64,000 nucleotides of DNA from Adineta steineri (lineage: Eukaryota > Rotifera > Eurotatoria > Adinetida > Adinetidae), in NCBI GenBank assembly GCA_905250115.1, contig CAJNOI010000059.1, forward strand, positions 186,001 through 250,000, given 5' to 3'. This document shows, in pieces, positions 48,001 to 60,419 of this stretch; positions within the stretch are counted from its first letter, which is position 1, and each line of letters begins with the position of its first letter. The notes beneath the pieces were generated by a model that saw only the letters and a program-made list of their open reading frames with translations, had not been told where the DNA came from and did not search any database. The position numbers and the translations under genes are program-made.

Positions 48001-51000
48001 ATAAAAGCTTTATACATTTTATCTAATAAATTATAATTTAAATTGAATTTTCGTCTTTACAAAAAAAACTTTTTTTTACCAGAAAATATTTTAAATGAAT
48101 GAAATCGTTGTATTGCTTGATGTTGAATATGAAGTATTTCACCATGCATATTTAATGTAAATATTTTATCAAGACCATTGTAAAAATATAAATGATGTGT
48201 TATACGATCGAATGTTAATAATGGTCGAAGATAATTTAAATTATCAATATCATTCATTGTTTTTAATGTAAATAAAAGTTTTAAATTGGTACCATCCATA
48301 CCAATACGTAAAATATGATGAGCATGAGATTTAACAATAGCAGTATAGAAAAGTAAACTAAATAAAAGAAAAGTCCAGTAAACATAAATTGTCTGATTGC
48401 TTGTGTGTTCGCAGGGTCAAAAAAACATCGAAGAGTGATTTTTCGAAAAAGACATTTTTAGAGGTGTTTCGATATGGGGACTTCGAATCTGATGTTAGTT
48501 TTTTTAAAAAAAGCATTTTTCTTAGACAAACGACATAGTTTTTTACAAAAATACTTTTTTTTAAATAAAATTTGACGAAACGGTTTTTGAGGTCGGGGAA
48601 CACGAATCTGATGTTAGTGTTTGCAAGTTCTCTTTCTCGTAGAGAAGAGTCCAGTCAGAATAAATTGTTTGCTTGCTTGTCTGTCCGCAGGGTCAAAAAA
48701 ACATCGAAAATAAATTTTTCACTTTTTTTTATTTGTTTTTTCAGTAAATGTGAAGAAAATGGATTTCTACGAGAAAGAGCTAAGCGAGTCTTCGGACGAG
48801 CGTTACTTGTTATATAAGCAAAAGGTCCCGTAGCATTGTAGAATACCATCTCTATGAGAAAGAGCTGAGCGCGTCCCTAGACGAGCGTCAGTTGTTTTCT
48901 ATTAAGAATAATTTCTACTGTACATACCCTTTTTCTGGATATAAAATAATACGTTGTGGTAAATAATCACTTATTGTTTGATGAAGAAGAATATGACAAA
49001 AACTTCCGTTAAGACGACAGACGTCAATAGTTTGTAAACGTGTATTAACAAAATAAATATTTCGATGTAACCAATCGATAGCTATTGATTGTATTGAAGT
49101 ATAATCACGACCATTAATAATTAACTAAAATAAAGTTTTTGGTTTTTCTAAATAGAATATTAACAACAAAAAATAGTTCGTACTTCTTTTTCAAGTACAG
49201 GTTTATTTAAATTAATACGATATATTCCACGAGTTTTTGGACAAGTCATAATTACAGATCGAATTGGTGTAGAACATTCAACAAAATAAATATGATTCTC
49301 AACAGGATCATAATCAATTAAATAACTATGATTAGTCAACATTAATAATGTGTTATTATTTAACCAATCTTTCGATTTTTCTAATTCATATTCATTTGTT
49401 AGATTTAGTTTATATATTCCATTATTTAATAGAGCAAATAAAGATGCTGAAAAACAAAAAAAAAAGGTATTTTCATAATTTAAATTCTTTTTTTTCTTAC
49501 CAGATTGATATAAATTTGTTCGTAATACACATGTATGTTTATCAGATTTTAAATGATAATTTTCTTGACATGAACAACGATATGATCCAAGTGTATTTAT
49601 ACAATAATGATCACAAACAACTCTTTCTCGACATTCATTGATATCTTCACACATACCAGTTGTTTCATTCATTCGATAACCAGCTTGACAAACACAACGT
49701 TTATTAAAATAACCTCGACAATATTGATTTTCTTCTGAACATGTATTATTAATTAAACAAGGTCGTTCAATTAATGATAATGATGATGAACCTTTGAAAA
49801 ACAGAAATAACATCTTTATCTATATAGAAAAGTTTTCTTAATTACATTCATTAACATCATCATTATCATCATCGTCATTATCATGATCAATTAACATCGT
49901 ATTACATTCTTGTTTTATATAACATTCAATATCTTTTGGTAAACATTTATCTGTTAAACCACAACGATAAAATAATTTTTGACTAACATAATCTTCAATT
50001 GGACAACTACATGACATTTCATCACTACGATCATGACATTGAGTTATTGTATCACATAGATTCGATTTTGGTATACATAATTTCGTTGATTTACATGCAA
50101 ATTGATCAGGAGTACAAAAACGAGGAAAACCTTCAGAAAATATAATAAAACGAAGTTATTCTCTATAGAATAAAAATAACAAAGAGAAACGATTCGCTCC
50201 ATTAGTCTGAAATATATCATGATCTAAGTAATTAGTCGAGTCGATATATCCTTTGTCTTCTCGTTAAAAAAAAACTTTTCCTTACGGCATGTTGTTGAAG
50301 ATTCATCACTTCCATCAGCACAATCCTAATAGAAAAATTGCAATATATATGACAAATCGAAAAAAAAAGAAAAATCTTTACTTGAATTCCATCACAAACA
50401 GCATTTGATGGTATACATTGATGTTTCGATTGACAAGTAAATTCATTAGATGAACATTTGATTATCATGGGACAATCTATTGAATAATTTATTTTATTTC
50501 TTCTATATTTTTCATTATTTACCTAATTCATCAGATGCATATGGATCAAGACAATCATTGATTCCATTACATAACAAAGTTTTTGGTATACAACGATTCG
50601 TTATTTTACAATTATATTCATCTCGAGAACAAGTGATTAATGGATTTCGTTGAGTGCATTGTTCATCGATACCATTACGACAATCAATGACACCATCACA
50701 AACAGATGATCTTTGAGAATAGAATAAAACAAGAAAATGAGTATAGATTAAACATGTAATTTAACTCACAGTCTAAGGTCATATTCAACTTATGAAATTA
50801 TATTGAAATATAATTTAGAAAATGTAAATGTTATAAATATGAAGACAAATTTCTTTTCAATGATTGTATTACTATAAATATTATGTATAAAAGATGCAAG
50901 TCACGTATTCAACTGAAAAAGCTTTAAGGAACATAGAAATTTTTGATTAATAAAATTTGAAAGACATGTCGTTCGTTCGTTTGCGAAAAAAAATGGTTAT

Positions 51001-52156
51001 TTATGACAATAAATTAACATACAAATTTAATTAATCTTGACATAAACAAACTTAACCAGTTATATTCAACTAGACAGAATAAACTGATTTACATTTACAA
51101 TTACAAGAAAAAGAAAACATTAGATGTCGAAGGATTTTCGAGAAAAAATATCAATAAGACCAAATTCTTTCATTTCTATTATATAGAAGAAGAAGAAGAA
51201 GCTCTCGTACATATCTAATTTTTTTATGCTTCAACTTAGTTGATAGTTATAATGAATACCTTTTCTATATATGTTTTCTAATCAGGAAAGAATCGTCATC
51301 TATTTCCTTTTTTTCCTTCTCGAAGAAAAATACGATGATTTGTCTTTTTTTCTTTTTCTGATATATATGACTCTACGCTCTAATCGGAAATGAGTTGTCT
51401 ATATATTATTTAAAACTTCGTAAGTCGAACGTAATAAACAACTGTCAATTATATTTATTAAATCTACGAAGAATATTTCTATGTAGACTTTTTTATCATT
51501 GATAGAATTTCTATGCATAGAATAGAGGTGTCTATGAAGTGTTGAAAGTGCTAGAGCATTTAAAAATGGATAGTTATCCCTAAAGGCATAATGTCTGCGA
51601 CAAACGGAATTGAAAATTAACATGATTATTAGAAATTGACAGTTAAATGCTTTTTAAAATAATGGAAGTTGACATAAAATTCAAAAATGTATAAAGTAAA
51701 CATTAATGATAGTTATTCTAAAATAGACATAAAAGAATTCTTACCGTTTAATACATATTTGTATAGGTCGTGTATATTCAAATCGAATACCATGATCAAC
51801 TAGGCGTGTACTATGAAGTATATCTTGTTCACAGTTAATAGAAATTTTTGTATTGCATAGATCATTATTAATGATTGCTGTTGAACAGTTGACTTCATCT
51901 GTTTTGTCTTGACAGTTATATTCGCCATTACAAACGAATGCATAAGGTAAACATTGGACGATATCACAACGAAATAAATATGGTGGACAAGCAATTGATT
52001 CACCTATTATCAAATATATATATATATATATGTTACTGAAAAAAGAAAATAATAATTACCAAATTTTTTTAATTCATCCAATAATAAATCTTGTTTTTCC
52101 GCATAACATGTTAATGAATTGATGATTAAGAAAATATAGATCAATATAAACTGCAT
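45092..52156 (-). CDS. LDL-receptor-related protein, 3' end lost in gap
   Basis: An endocytic lipoprotein-receptor type ectodomain with short introns. ATG 52156 opens a signal peptide (MQFILIYIFLIINSLTCYA). Order (minus): LDLa 52013-51880 (CNGEYNCQDKTDEVNC), further LDLa exons 50712-50520, 50482-50287 and after, two EGF modules in 49793-49503 (calcium-type DINECRERVVCDHYC with GSYRC), a YWTD-type propeller 49440-47700 (IAIDWLHRNIYFV), an EGF module 47660-47525, at least five LDLa modules 47500-46310 with SDE/DE calcium motifs, EGF 46250-45900, then a second propeller (WIHRFLYVLYDD, LIYRSLLDG) that runs into the gap at 45091. No membrane helix or cytoplasmic tail is present, so the C-terminus is missing from the assembly. 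The order suits LRP or vitellogenin-receptor families rather than LDLR itself. Large introns at about 51740-50713 and 48927-48359. Confidence 0.85.
48359..48927. repeat. Repeat-filled intron of the LRP-like gene
   Basis: A 569-bp intron containing a direct repeat about 60 bp long (near 48370-48425 and 48648-48708; shared core gcagggtcaaaaaaacatcg), a second one (gaatctgatgttagt at 48484 and 48603), a third (gacgagcgt...ttgtt near 48795 and 48881), and inverted copies of ctctttctcgtag (48630 and 48768). It looks like two tandem copies of an unknown repeat, part of it inverted. Confidence 0.6.
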
Positions 52157-53397
52157 GATTACTTTTTCTTTTCTGTAAATGAAGAAATTAGATAAGACAT
52201 AAGTAGATAAAAAACATATATATATATACATATAAAATCTATCAATCTACAGGCGGCACTCTTCCATCGTCACAACTGTTAGTCAGAGTAGTAGTCGTAG
52301 TGATGAATACTAAGTTCATTCTTTTCTCTTTTGCTTTTTTTCTCCTTTCTCTTCTGTTCTACACTCACTGATGAGTCCACTCTATAGTCCGTTTTTTTTC
52401 TCTTTTCTCTTCTTCCAAACTATCGGTCGCAATGTAAATAAGTTGTTCAATGAAGATCAGGATATGTCGAAGAGAAAAAAAAAGAAGAAAGGAAAGAAGG
52501 AGAAAGAAAAAATGTCGTGAGTATTGATGTTTTCGGGAGTCCATTTACCGAACACTCCGCATTGATTGTTCTTTGTTACTAGCGCATATGCGTACTGTTG
52601 TCCGAGTTAAATCAAGCAATAGTAAATTCTTTTGTCGGTAATGAAAAGAATGAGAAATTATCATTCTTAGATAGAAACGAACTGATTTCAGTACTATTAA
52701 TTCTCGTCTATCAGACAAACAAGAATGGAAAAGAAAAATTGTTTAATATCTATCGTTTACATATATTTACTATTCATGTGAAAATGTGCAGATTGAATGA
52801 AGAAAGAAAGAGAGAGAGAGAGACAGAAAAGAAAGAATCTCGCACACTTGACTTTTTACGATCATCTTTCGTTAAAATTATCTCTTGAGGACAACATATG
52901 CATATGCTTTTTTTTGCCTATAGGGAGAATCTGATAAGCAAAAAAAGAAGAAGAAGAAATATGTAAAAGACTATTAAGAAATACTATAAGACGAACCCAA
53001 CAGTTGTTACGATAATCTGCAATGTAACAGTGTCAGTTTGCCAATAACATACTGACGAATAGTTATCATTAACTCGTTTGCACCCTAAACTAACGACGAG
53101 TGAAAGAGAGAAAATGAGATTTTTGTTATTCTCTATGTTTAAGATGATCTTTAGGCCACATAAAAGTCTTCTCTTCATTGCCAAATATTTCTTATATAAC
53201 TCAATAGCATATAAATGATGTAATTAAATATATCTAAACTTTATTTCTACCAAATGAGTGATAGAAATTATGTAAACAAAGTAAATATGATATATGATCA
53301 ATTTAAATATAGTTTTATTAAAATAAAAGAAAAAAAGAAGTTTTTAAAATATTGATATATTAAAACAAGCAACTAATTTTATAGGAGAAAAAATTGT
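52157..53397. other. Intergenic, no gene seen
   Basis: Promoter side of the LRP-like gene. Rich in pyrimidine runs (52320-52420), with a short GA microsatellite at 52805-52825. No supported gene. Confidence 0.5.
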
Positions 53398-55184
53398 TCA
53401 CCAACGTTCACGCATTATTGCTGGTGGTTGTATACGTGATAGATTACGATATAAACTTTGAACATAAGTAAAAACAACTTTCCAATCAGGTTTATCACCC
53501 ATGTATATCATATCATCTGTATCAATTAGTGGTTCTATACCAGCACGTTCTCTGTAAAATAAATAAATAAATAAAATAAACAAAAACGTAGATAAAATTA
53601 CATACAAGGCAACAGTGAAAGCTAAATCGAAATTTTGTCGACGTTCATGTGTATTTAATGTTTCAAAATTAAATTCATCGGGAAAATATCGATGAATAAT
53701 AGCGCAAAATGCTAAACCATCATTCCATGATGAAGAAAAATTTCGAATATTAACACCCTTTTATATGAATATAAACATAAATTATTAGAGAAAAAAAAAT
53801 TTACTTTATAAAATTGTGTTAGATCTTGACACCAACGTAAAATTATATCTTTAATCATTGTTGGATTTTGTAGACTAAATACATAGAAATTATACATAAA
53901 TACTTATCAAGAGTATAAAGCCTGACATCTATTATTAAGATAATAACATATGTAAACTTAAAATTATGGGTTTTAATTGTATTATTAGAGATATTTATCT
54001 TTAAACGATTAAATCCAGGGGATGAACTAGAAAAAACAAAAGTAAGTACTAATTTTACCTAATAATTTTAGGTTTTATTGTAGAATTTGGTATGACACTA
54101 TCATCAACAAGATCTATAATTAATAAATTATATTAAAGAACAAAAAAAGTTCATAATTAATAACCTGCTCGTGATAAACGTCGTAATGCAGTAGGTTCTA
54201 ATTTTTCTTTTTTATCATGTTCTCGGATAAGATCTGATGGTTTAACAGTTGAATGAGATATTCGACGTCTTGCCCATATTGGTGCTGTATCACGATTGGC
54301 ATCAGATGATATTAATTTATATCTACTATTTACAGATTGAGGACGATTGGTTGAAGAATGATAATCATTATCAAGATTTGTAGTTAATGTACTTGAACGT
54401 TTTCTTGTTGATTTAATATTACCCAATATTGGATCGTATTCAATATCAATTTCAACAATTTCTTGGGCTATTTATATTGAATAAAGAATTTATTTCGAAA
54501 AAAAAAAAACTTAATGAATTTACTATTATTATTATCTTTATTTCCTTGTGAAATATCATGAAGACTTGAACGAACACAATTATTAACAAATCCTTTAATA
54601 TTTTGTTCAACAGCAGATGGTCGCGTAATATTTTCACTAGAATGACGAAAATCCAACGCATAATTAGATTGACGTAACTGCGGTGTTAATTCATCTTGTT
54701 CTTCACTTATGATTGATACTTGTCGTGGTGATATGGATGGTCGATTATCTCGGTCTATTGATTTTGATCGATAAACTGGATCATATTCAGGAACTGGTGA
54801 TTGAACGATGTCTAAAAAATCGATTCAATATTCATACAAAAAGTCTCTCTTTATTTTTGTAATGTTCTTGTTGGCTATCAGAGCGTGAATAAATTCTGCG
54901 GACAGGGGCATTGATTAAATTTCTAGATGCGCCTGTGCGTAGAACTTACCCACAAATCTTTTTGTATTAAATCTAAAGTTTTTGATATAATACAAACCTT
55001 TAATTAAATTTGGTTGTAACAGAAAAATGACTGTTTGATGTTTACCACAATGAATACATTGAAATGAAATATCATGTTTTTGTTCTTGTTGATGTTTTAT
55101 CGTATTATCATATTGATTTACTTGTTGTTGTTGTTGCAGAAATTTATCGCGCACAGATCGTACATTTGCATTCGTATTAGACAT
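53398..55184 (-). CDS. Smoothelin-like calponin-homology protein
   Basis: An actin-cytoskeleton type protein with a C-terminal smoothelin-class CH domain. Exons read (minus): 55184-55008, about 54811-54525, a short one near 54470, about 54426-54165, about 54116-54058, 53874-53805, 53757-53606, 53551-53398. The CH domain is clear: DIILRWCQDLTQFYK, GVNIRNFSSSWNDGLAFCAI, IHRYFPDEFNFETLN, RRQNFDLAFTVALERAGIEP, LIDTDDMIYMGDKPDWKVVF, TYVQSLYRNLSRIQP. This matches the end of vertebrate smoothelin from memory. The N-terminal half is Ser/Asn/Gln-rich, probably disordered, with a CIHCGKH pair of cysteines and basic RKRSSTL and RRRISHS segments that look like phosphorylation targets. ATG 55184 is the first in frame. 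Middle exon borders were partly read by eye. Confidence 0.82.
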
Positions 55185-56002
55185 CGTGATACAAATGAAT
55201 AAATGATCGAACTCATCACTTTTAACGTCATTTTTTTCTGATGAGAACGACAACAAAAAAAGGTAACGTTAGTAAATGACAACTATTTAATGTGCTTACT
55301 TTCTCTTACTTGTTGAATATTCGAGAGCTATTAACATTTTTACTTTTGTATATTTTTTATTGAAAAAAAAAAGAATTATGAATGATAAGTATGTACACAT
55401 GCTAGTAACGACAAACGTCAAACAAAGACCATAAAGTTATAATCTAGCAAGGTTATTTATCTGTTGACCTTTGAAATGATGTATCATTTTTTTGTTAAGT
55501 GTAGATTTATACACAACGAATTATTCATATAAAAAAAACTAAATATAATCATTCCATACTCATCATCAAATCTTTTTATTCTCTCTTTGTTTCAAATAAG
55601 AATAAAATCACATATACAAATTTATTCTGATGAAGAATTCCCCAAGCAAAAGAAAATGTAACTAAGAATTTCAATTCTGATTTCATTAGACGCATATATA
55701 TATATTGTTTGTCTTATAATTGTACGTTTCAAAGCAGACATAACTGCATGTGTGAATTCATTAGTATAAAAGATTACACATACTTATGTATATATACATA
55801 CAGAAAAACAAAACAAAACATAGAAAGTCTAACGCAAACGTGTTTTTTTTTATCGAATTATTGAAAAAAGGCGACAAACAAAACATACAATTACCGGTTC
55901 AAAATAAAACAAGAAAACACACGCACACATACATGGATTTGACTAATACACATAAATAGAACAAAAAGAAAAAAGAAAAAAAATTTGACAGTACATATTG
56001 TA
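55185..56002. other. Intergenic, no gene seen
   Basis: Spacer between two minus-strand genes: promoter of the smoothelin-like gene at its low end, 3' UTR of SHOC2 at its high end. AT-rich; nothing else seen. Confidence 0.4.
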
Positions 56003-59000
56003 TTAATTTAAATTGAATGGTCCTTGAACTTTGAGAAACTAAAATAAAACGAAAAATAAATTTTGCTAGATATTTTTCTTTTATTTACTTGTATCACGAG
56101 TGATGGTCCACCAGCCACAATTTCTTGTGGTAAACTTCTTAATGGACAATTTTCAATGCTCATTATTTGTAAATTTGTACATAATGCTAATTCATATGGT
56201 AAAACATCCAAATTTGGGTTATCATTTATATAGAGTTGTTCGAGTTTTTCTAATTGTCCTACATCTTCAGGTAATAAAGTTAAATTATTTTCACCAACAT
56301 TTAAATGTGTAAGATTTGTTAAAGATCTTAAAAATGAAATAAATATATTTTTTTGCAAATTTTATAAGAAATTAATCTACCCAATTGAACGTGGTAATAA
56401 TGTTAATTGATTAGATGCAACAATTAGTCTTGTTAGTTCTCGTAAATATCCTAGAGGAAAAAAACTTTTTCATTATAAATAATAATAAAGAAAATTCTGT
56501 ACCTATTTCCTGAGGTAAAGAATCAAGTTTATTTTCTTCGAGATCTAAATGTCGTAATTTCCTTAATTGACCCAATGATGGAGGAATTCTCTAAAATGAA
56601 AAAAAACATATTTATTTTTAATGAACACACATAGAATATCTATTATTTTGATGAAAAACAAAAACATATTAATCCCGAGATTATAATACATGAAAAGGCT
56701 TTTATAATAATTAATCAATGTTCTAAGAAGATTTTATTTATATTATAGATCAAGTTTTATATAACTAAACAAATAAGATTGAGAGATAAAAACATCGTAT
56801 TTTTTCTATAGACGAATATTAGATTAAAATCTTGATTACTTACTTTTAATTGATTATTCGACATAATAAGTACTTCTAAATTTTGTAAATTTTTTATATC
56901 TTCCGGTACAACAGTTAATTGATTTGTTGCTAAATTCAATTCAACTAATGCTGTCCAAGAGCCAATATCTATAAAATAAAAATAAATCAGAATTTTTTTC
57001 TTCTAATTCGAATTCTCTTGTGAACAAAAAAGACGCGACATAATAAAATTTCATTCAAGCATTATTCTTATATTTCATTAGATTTTCTTTTGAGTAAATA
57101 ATTGTTAATAAATATTGAATACTATTCTGTGAAATCTGACTTCTTTTTTTGTTCCCTAGATTATTCTATACATGACTAAGGATATAGATGTTACGTATCT
57201 AGTCGCTCTCGACATGCATTATAATATATTACAAATAGTATCTTATTTTCATTAATAAATCAGGTAAAAAGAAAGCTTCTAGTCTAGAAAGTCTACAATT
57301 CAACTGTTTGTCGCTAGGGATTTTTTTGACAAATTTTTTATTAAATAGAAAATCTTTATTCTTAATCTTTCAACAAAAACAAAAAAAGAACCTATATTTA
57401 GTTTATGATTTACATAAGCTTTATATCTTCAATAATATTTTCATCTAGTAAAGAAAAAAATAATGTGATACACTTCCTTGTTTTGACACTAATTAGATTC
57501 ACAAAAATAGCATACATATATATATACATCTCTATTATATTTGAATATCTAATCATCTATTTCTCTCGTGTTTTTATTTTCTTATCGAATTATATACCAT
57601 ACCTAATGGCAAAGATGTCAGAGAATTTTCTCTCATATTTAATTTGGATAAGTATTTTGCTAAAGAAAATATTGAAAATGGAATTTTATCAATTGTGTTA
57701 CATTCCATATTAATTGAATGTACAGATGTAAATTGTGTTGGACCACCTAATGGAAATGAATTAAAATTGTTTCTTGCTAATGATATTGTATTTAGATGAA
57801 TTAAACTTGATAAAAGACCTTCCTAGAAGAAAAAACAAAGTATAATTTATTTAGAAAGAAAGGAAATTTATTTAAACTAACCGGTAATTGTGAAACATTA
57901 TTTCCTTCAATATTAAATTCATCAAGTTTTGAACAGTTTGCTAATGAAGATGGAATGGCCGAGAGACGATTATATCTAATCAATAGTCGACTAAGATTTT
58001 TTAGATTGCCTATTAATTCAGGTAAATCAATTAATTCATTATGAGTTAAATCTAATGTTGTTAATTGTGCACAATTTCCTAATAAAAATCAGATTTATAT
58101 ATAGATATAATTATTTCAGATAAGTCCTAACCTATTTCATTTGGTAAATGTTCAAGATGATTATGTGCAACATCAAGTGTTAGAAGTTGTACAAGATTTC
58201 CAACTGTAAGTGGTAATAAACGAATACGATTTTCTCTTAAACTTAACATTTGTAAATTCTAAATATGAAATTAAATTAAAAAGCAAAGAAAAAAGAACAG
58301 CAACAATCTTACAACTAAATTTTTAATCATATCGGATACTTCTTTAATACGATTAAAACGTAAATAAAGTGTTGTTAAACTTGTTATTCGATAGATAACT
58401 TCAGGAATCTTAATAAATATAGAAAATAAATTAATTAGAAGAAGAAAAAAGAAAATATATTACATCATTAAATTTATTATGTCGTAAATCAAGTACTTTT
58501 AATTGTACAAGACGATCCATTGTATCAGGTAATGTTGTTAATGAATTTTCACTTAAAGCCAATACTTTTAAATTAACTAAATTACCTATTTCAGGTGGTA
58601 ATTGTTGTATTCGATTACTATATAAATATAATTCTCGAACATGAATTAACTAATTAAATAATAAGAACATTGATATATAGATAAAACAAACAAATAATTT
58701 CTTACATCTTTAATTGTATTTGGTAAAATAGTAACACTACTTTTACTTAAATCAAATCTTTCACTTTGTTCATCACGACAATTTTGAATTTCTCGATTAA
58801 TATCCTTAAAAAGAAAATAAATAAATAAACAAATATAGAAGATTTATTTATCTAGTTTTGATTAATTATCAACAAATCAGAATATATCATCATGTTCAAT
58901 TTCTAACCTTTTGTTTAATATAGAACTTCTAGATAAATATACATCCGAGATCAACTTACGGTTTGTTTAGCATTTGCCGCTATACGAGATGTTAATGATT

Positions 59001-60419
59001 TAAATGGATGAATATCTCGTAACATAATTTTTTTGTAAATAATAAGAATTAATTCATTAAATGATCGATATATGTTCTTAACAAATGACCTCCGTATATA
59101 CTTAATCGTTAATGACTACTCGATAGATCAACACTAGTAATATAAACAACAACGTTTTGTTCGTTTGCGTCTTTTCTTCTTTCTAGTCTTTGCGCTGACA
59201 GATAGATATATAGATGGATAGATAGATAGTTATAGAAAGAATAAGAAAGCAGACAACTACAGTAATAGCAAATAGCGGAGGAGGCAACGAGAAAAAAAAA
59301 TGTCTGCCTGTATCGTTCAGAAGAAAAAAAAATTGCAGAAGATAAAACCCGTTCTTTTTCTGTTGTTATTCTTGTTTCTGTCTCTTTTTTTTTCTTCCTT
59401 CTCTGTCTCTTTCTCTCGCTCTTCTTCCTCCAAGCTCGATGAGATGGAGCGATGACAGATAGAATATATATGTGCGTCATAGAGTTGTTCTATTATTATT
59501 ATTTTCTTGTTGTGCTCAAATATATTTCTCGTTCAAAACACGCACATAACACCCATGCAGAAAATATTTGAATATAATCAGTACAAGTTTTTTTTTCTAA
59601 TGCATTCTATATATTTAGTCAAAAAAGATGGAAGAAAAACAAAACATAAAAGAGATTCATCTAGATTTTTCAAAAAGGAATTTTTTTTAATGTAAAATAT
59701 TTTATATAAAGAGAAGTTTCTTTTTAAATACATACCACTTCAGCACGAATTCTACCGCCACGTATTTCTTTTTTAGTTCCAGATTTAATACCAGCCTATA
59801 TATTGTAAGATGAAAAGATAATTAATACTTTTTTTTTTAAATATATATTCTTACAAAAGTAACTTGACTAGAAGAACTTGCCCCTGGAGATTCTTTTTCT
59901 TTAGATGGTTTGGGCGGATTCATAATCGATCTAGAAATTAAAAGGAATCAAATCTTTTATTTAATATAATGTTCTTCTTGTTCGAACTTCAACTATCTTA
60001 TATAGATGAATGATATGTCGGAGTTTTGCAAGAAAGAAAAAACAACGGTTGATGAATCAATCTGCCATCATATATAGGAAAAATAGCGATTGATTATTCA
60101 TCATGTCAAAAGTTTCCACCTACTACAAGCTAGGCGTATGTAAACGTCAAAATATGAAACAAATAGGATTGAAAAGGGTAGTTTTCTATCTAAGTAGCTA
60201 ATTCTTCATACTTTCTTCTTTATTATCTTGTCGATGAAATAAACATTCTATACATAGTTATTCTACTGTTTGAATATCATTCGTCTGAAATACATCTATG
60301 AATAATAATAATAATGATAAATGACAATCAGTCAAGTGTTTATATCAGTGATATAGAACCTACTTTCGATAATCATCAGTGTTGTTACTGCGATTATCCA
60401 GTTGTTGTTGATAAGCCAT
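56003..60419 (-). CDS. SHOC2: SHOC2 leucine-rich repeat scaffold
   Basis: SHOC2 joins MRAS-GTP and the PP1 catalytic subunit into the phosphatase that activates RAF. The N-terminus comes from exons 60419-60364, 59930-59855 and 59795-59736 (64 residues, phases agree), ending GGRIRAEV and joining phase 0 to 58804 ([20 protein letters not shown]; human has [20 protein letters not shown]). SQVTF at residues 40-44 matches the RVxF-like PP1-docking site at the same place in the human protein. Then come about 20 LRRs in many exons with introns mostly near 50 bp, such as [20 protein letters not shown]. The end keeps [39 protein letters not shown] and [11 protein letters not shown] before TAA. Longer introns (about 57600-56971 and 56845-56592) carry nothing recognised. 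An alternative first exon lies at 59025-58960. Confidence 0.93.
58960..59025 (-). CDS. SHOC2: Alternative first exon of SHOC2
   Basis: ATG 59025 opens 22 codons ([20 protein letters not shown] then QT) ending at a good donor (ACC then gtaagt) in phase 0, the same phase as the main N-terminal exons, and could splice directly to 58804. The product would keep all leucine-rich repeats but replace the 64-residue N-terminus, losing the SQVTF PP1-docking motif. Support is the open frame, donor and phase only. Confidence 0.55.
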
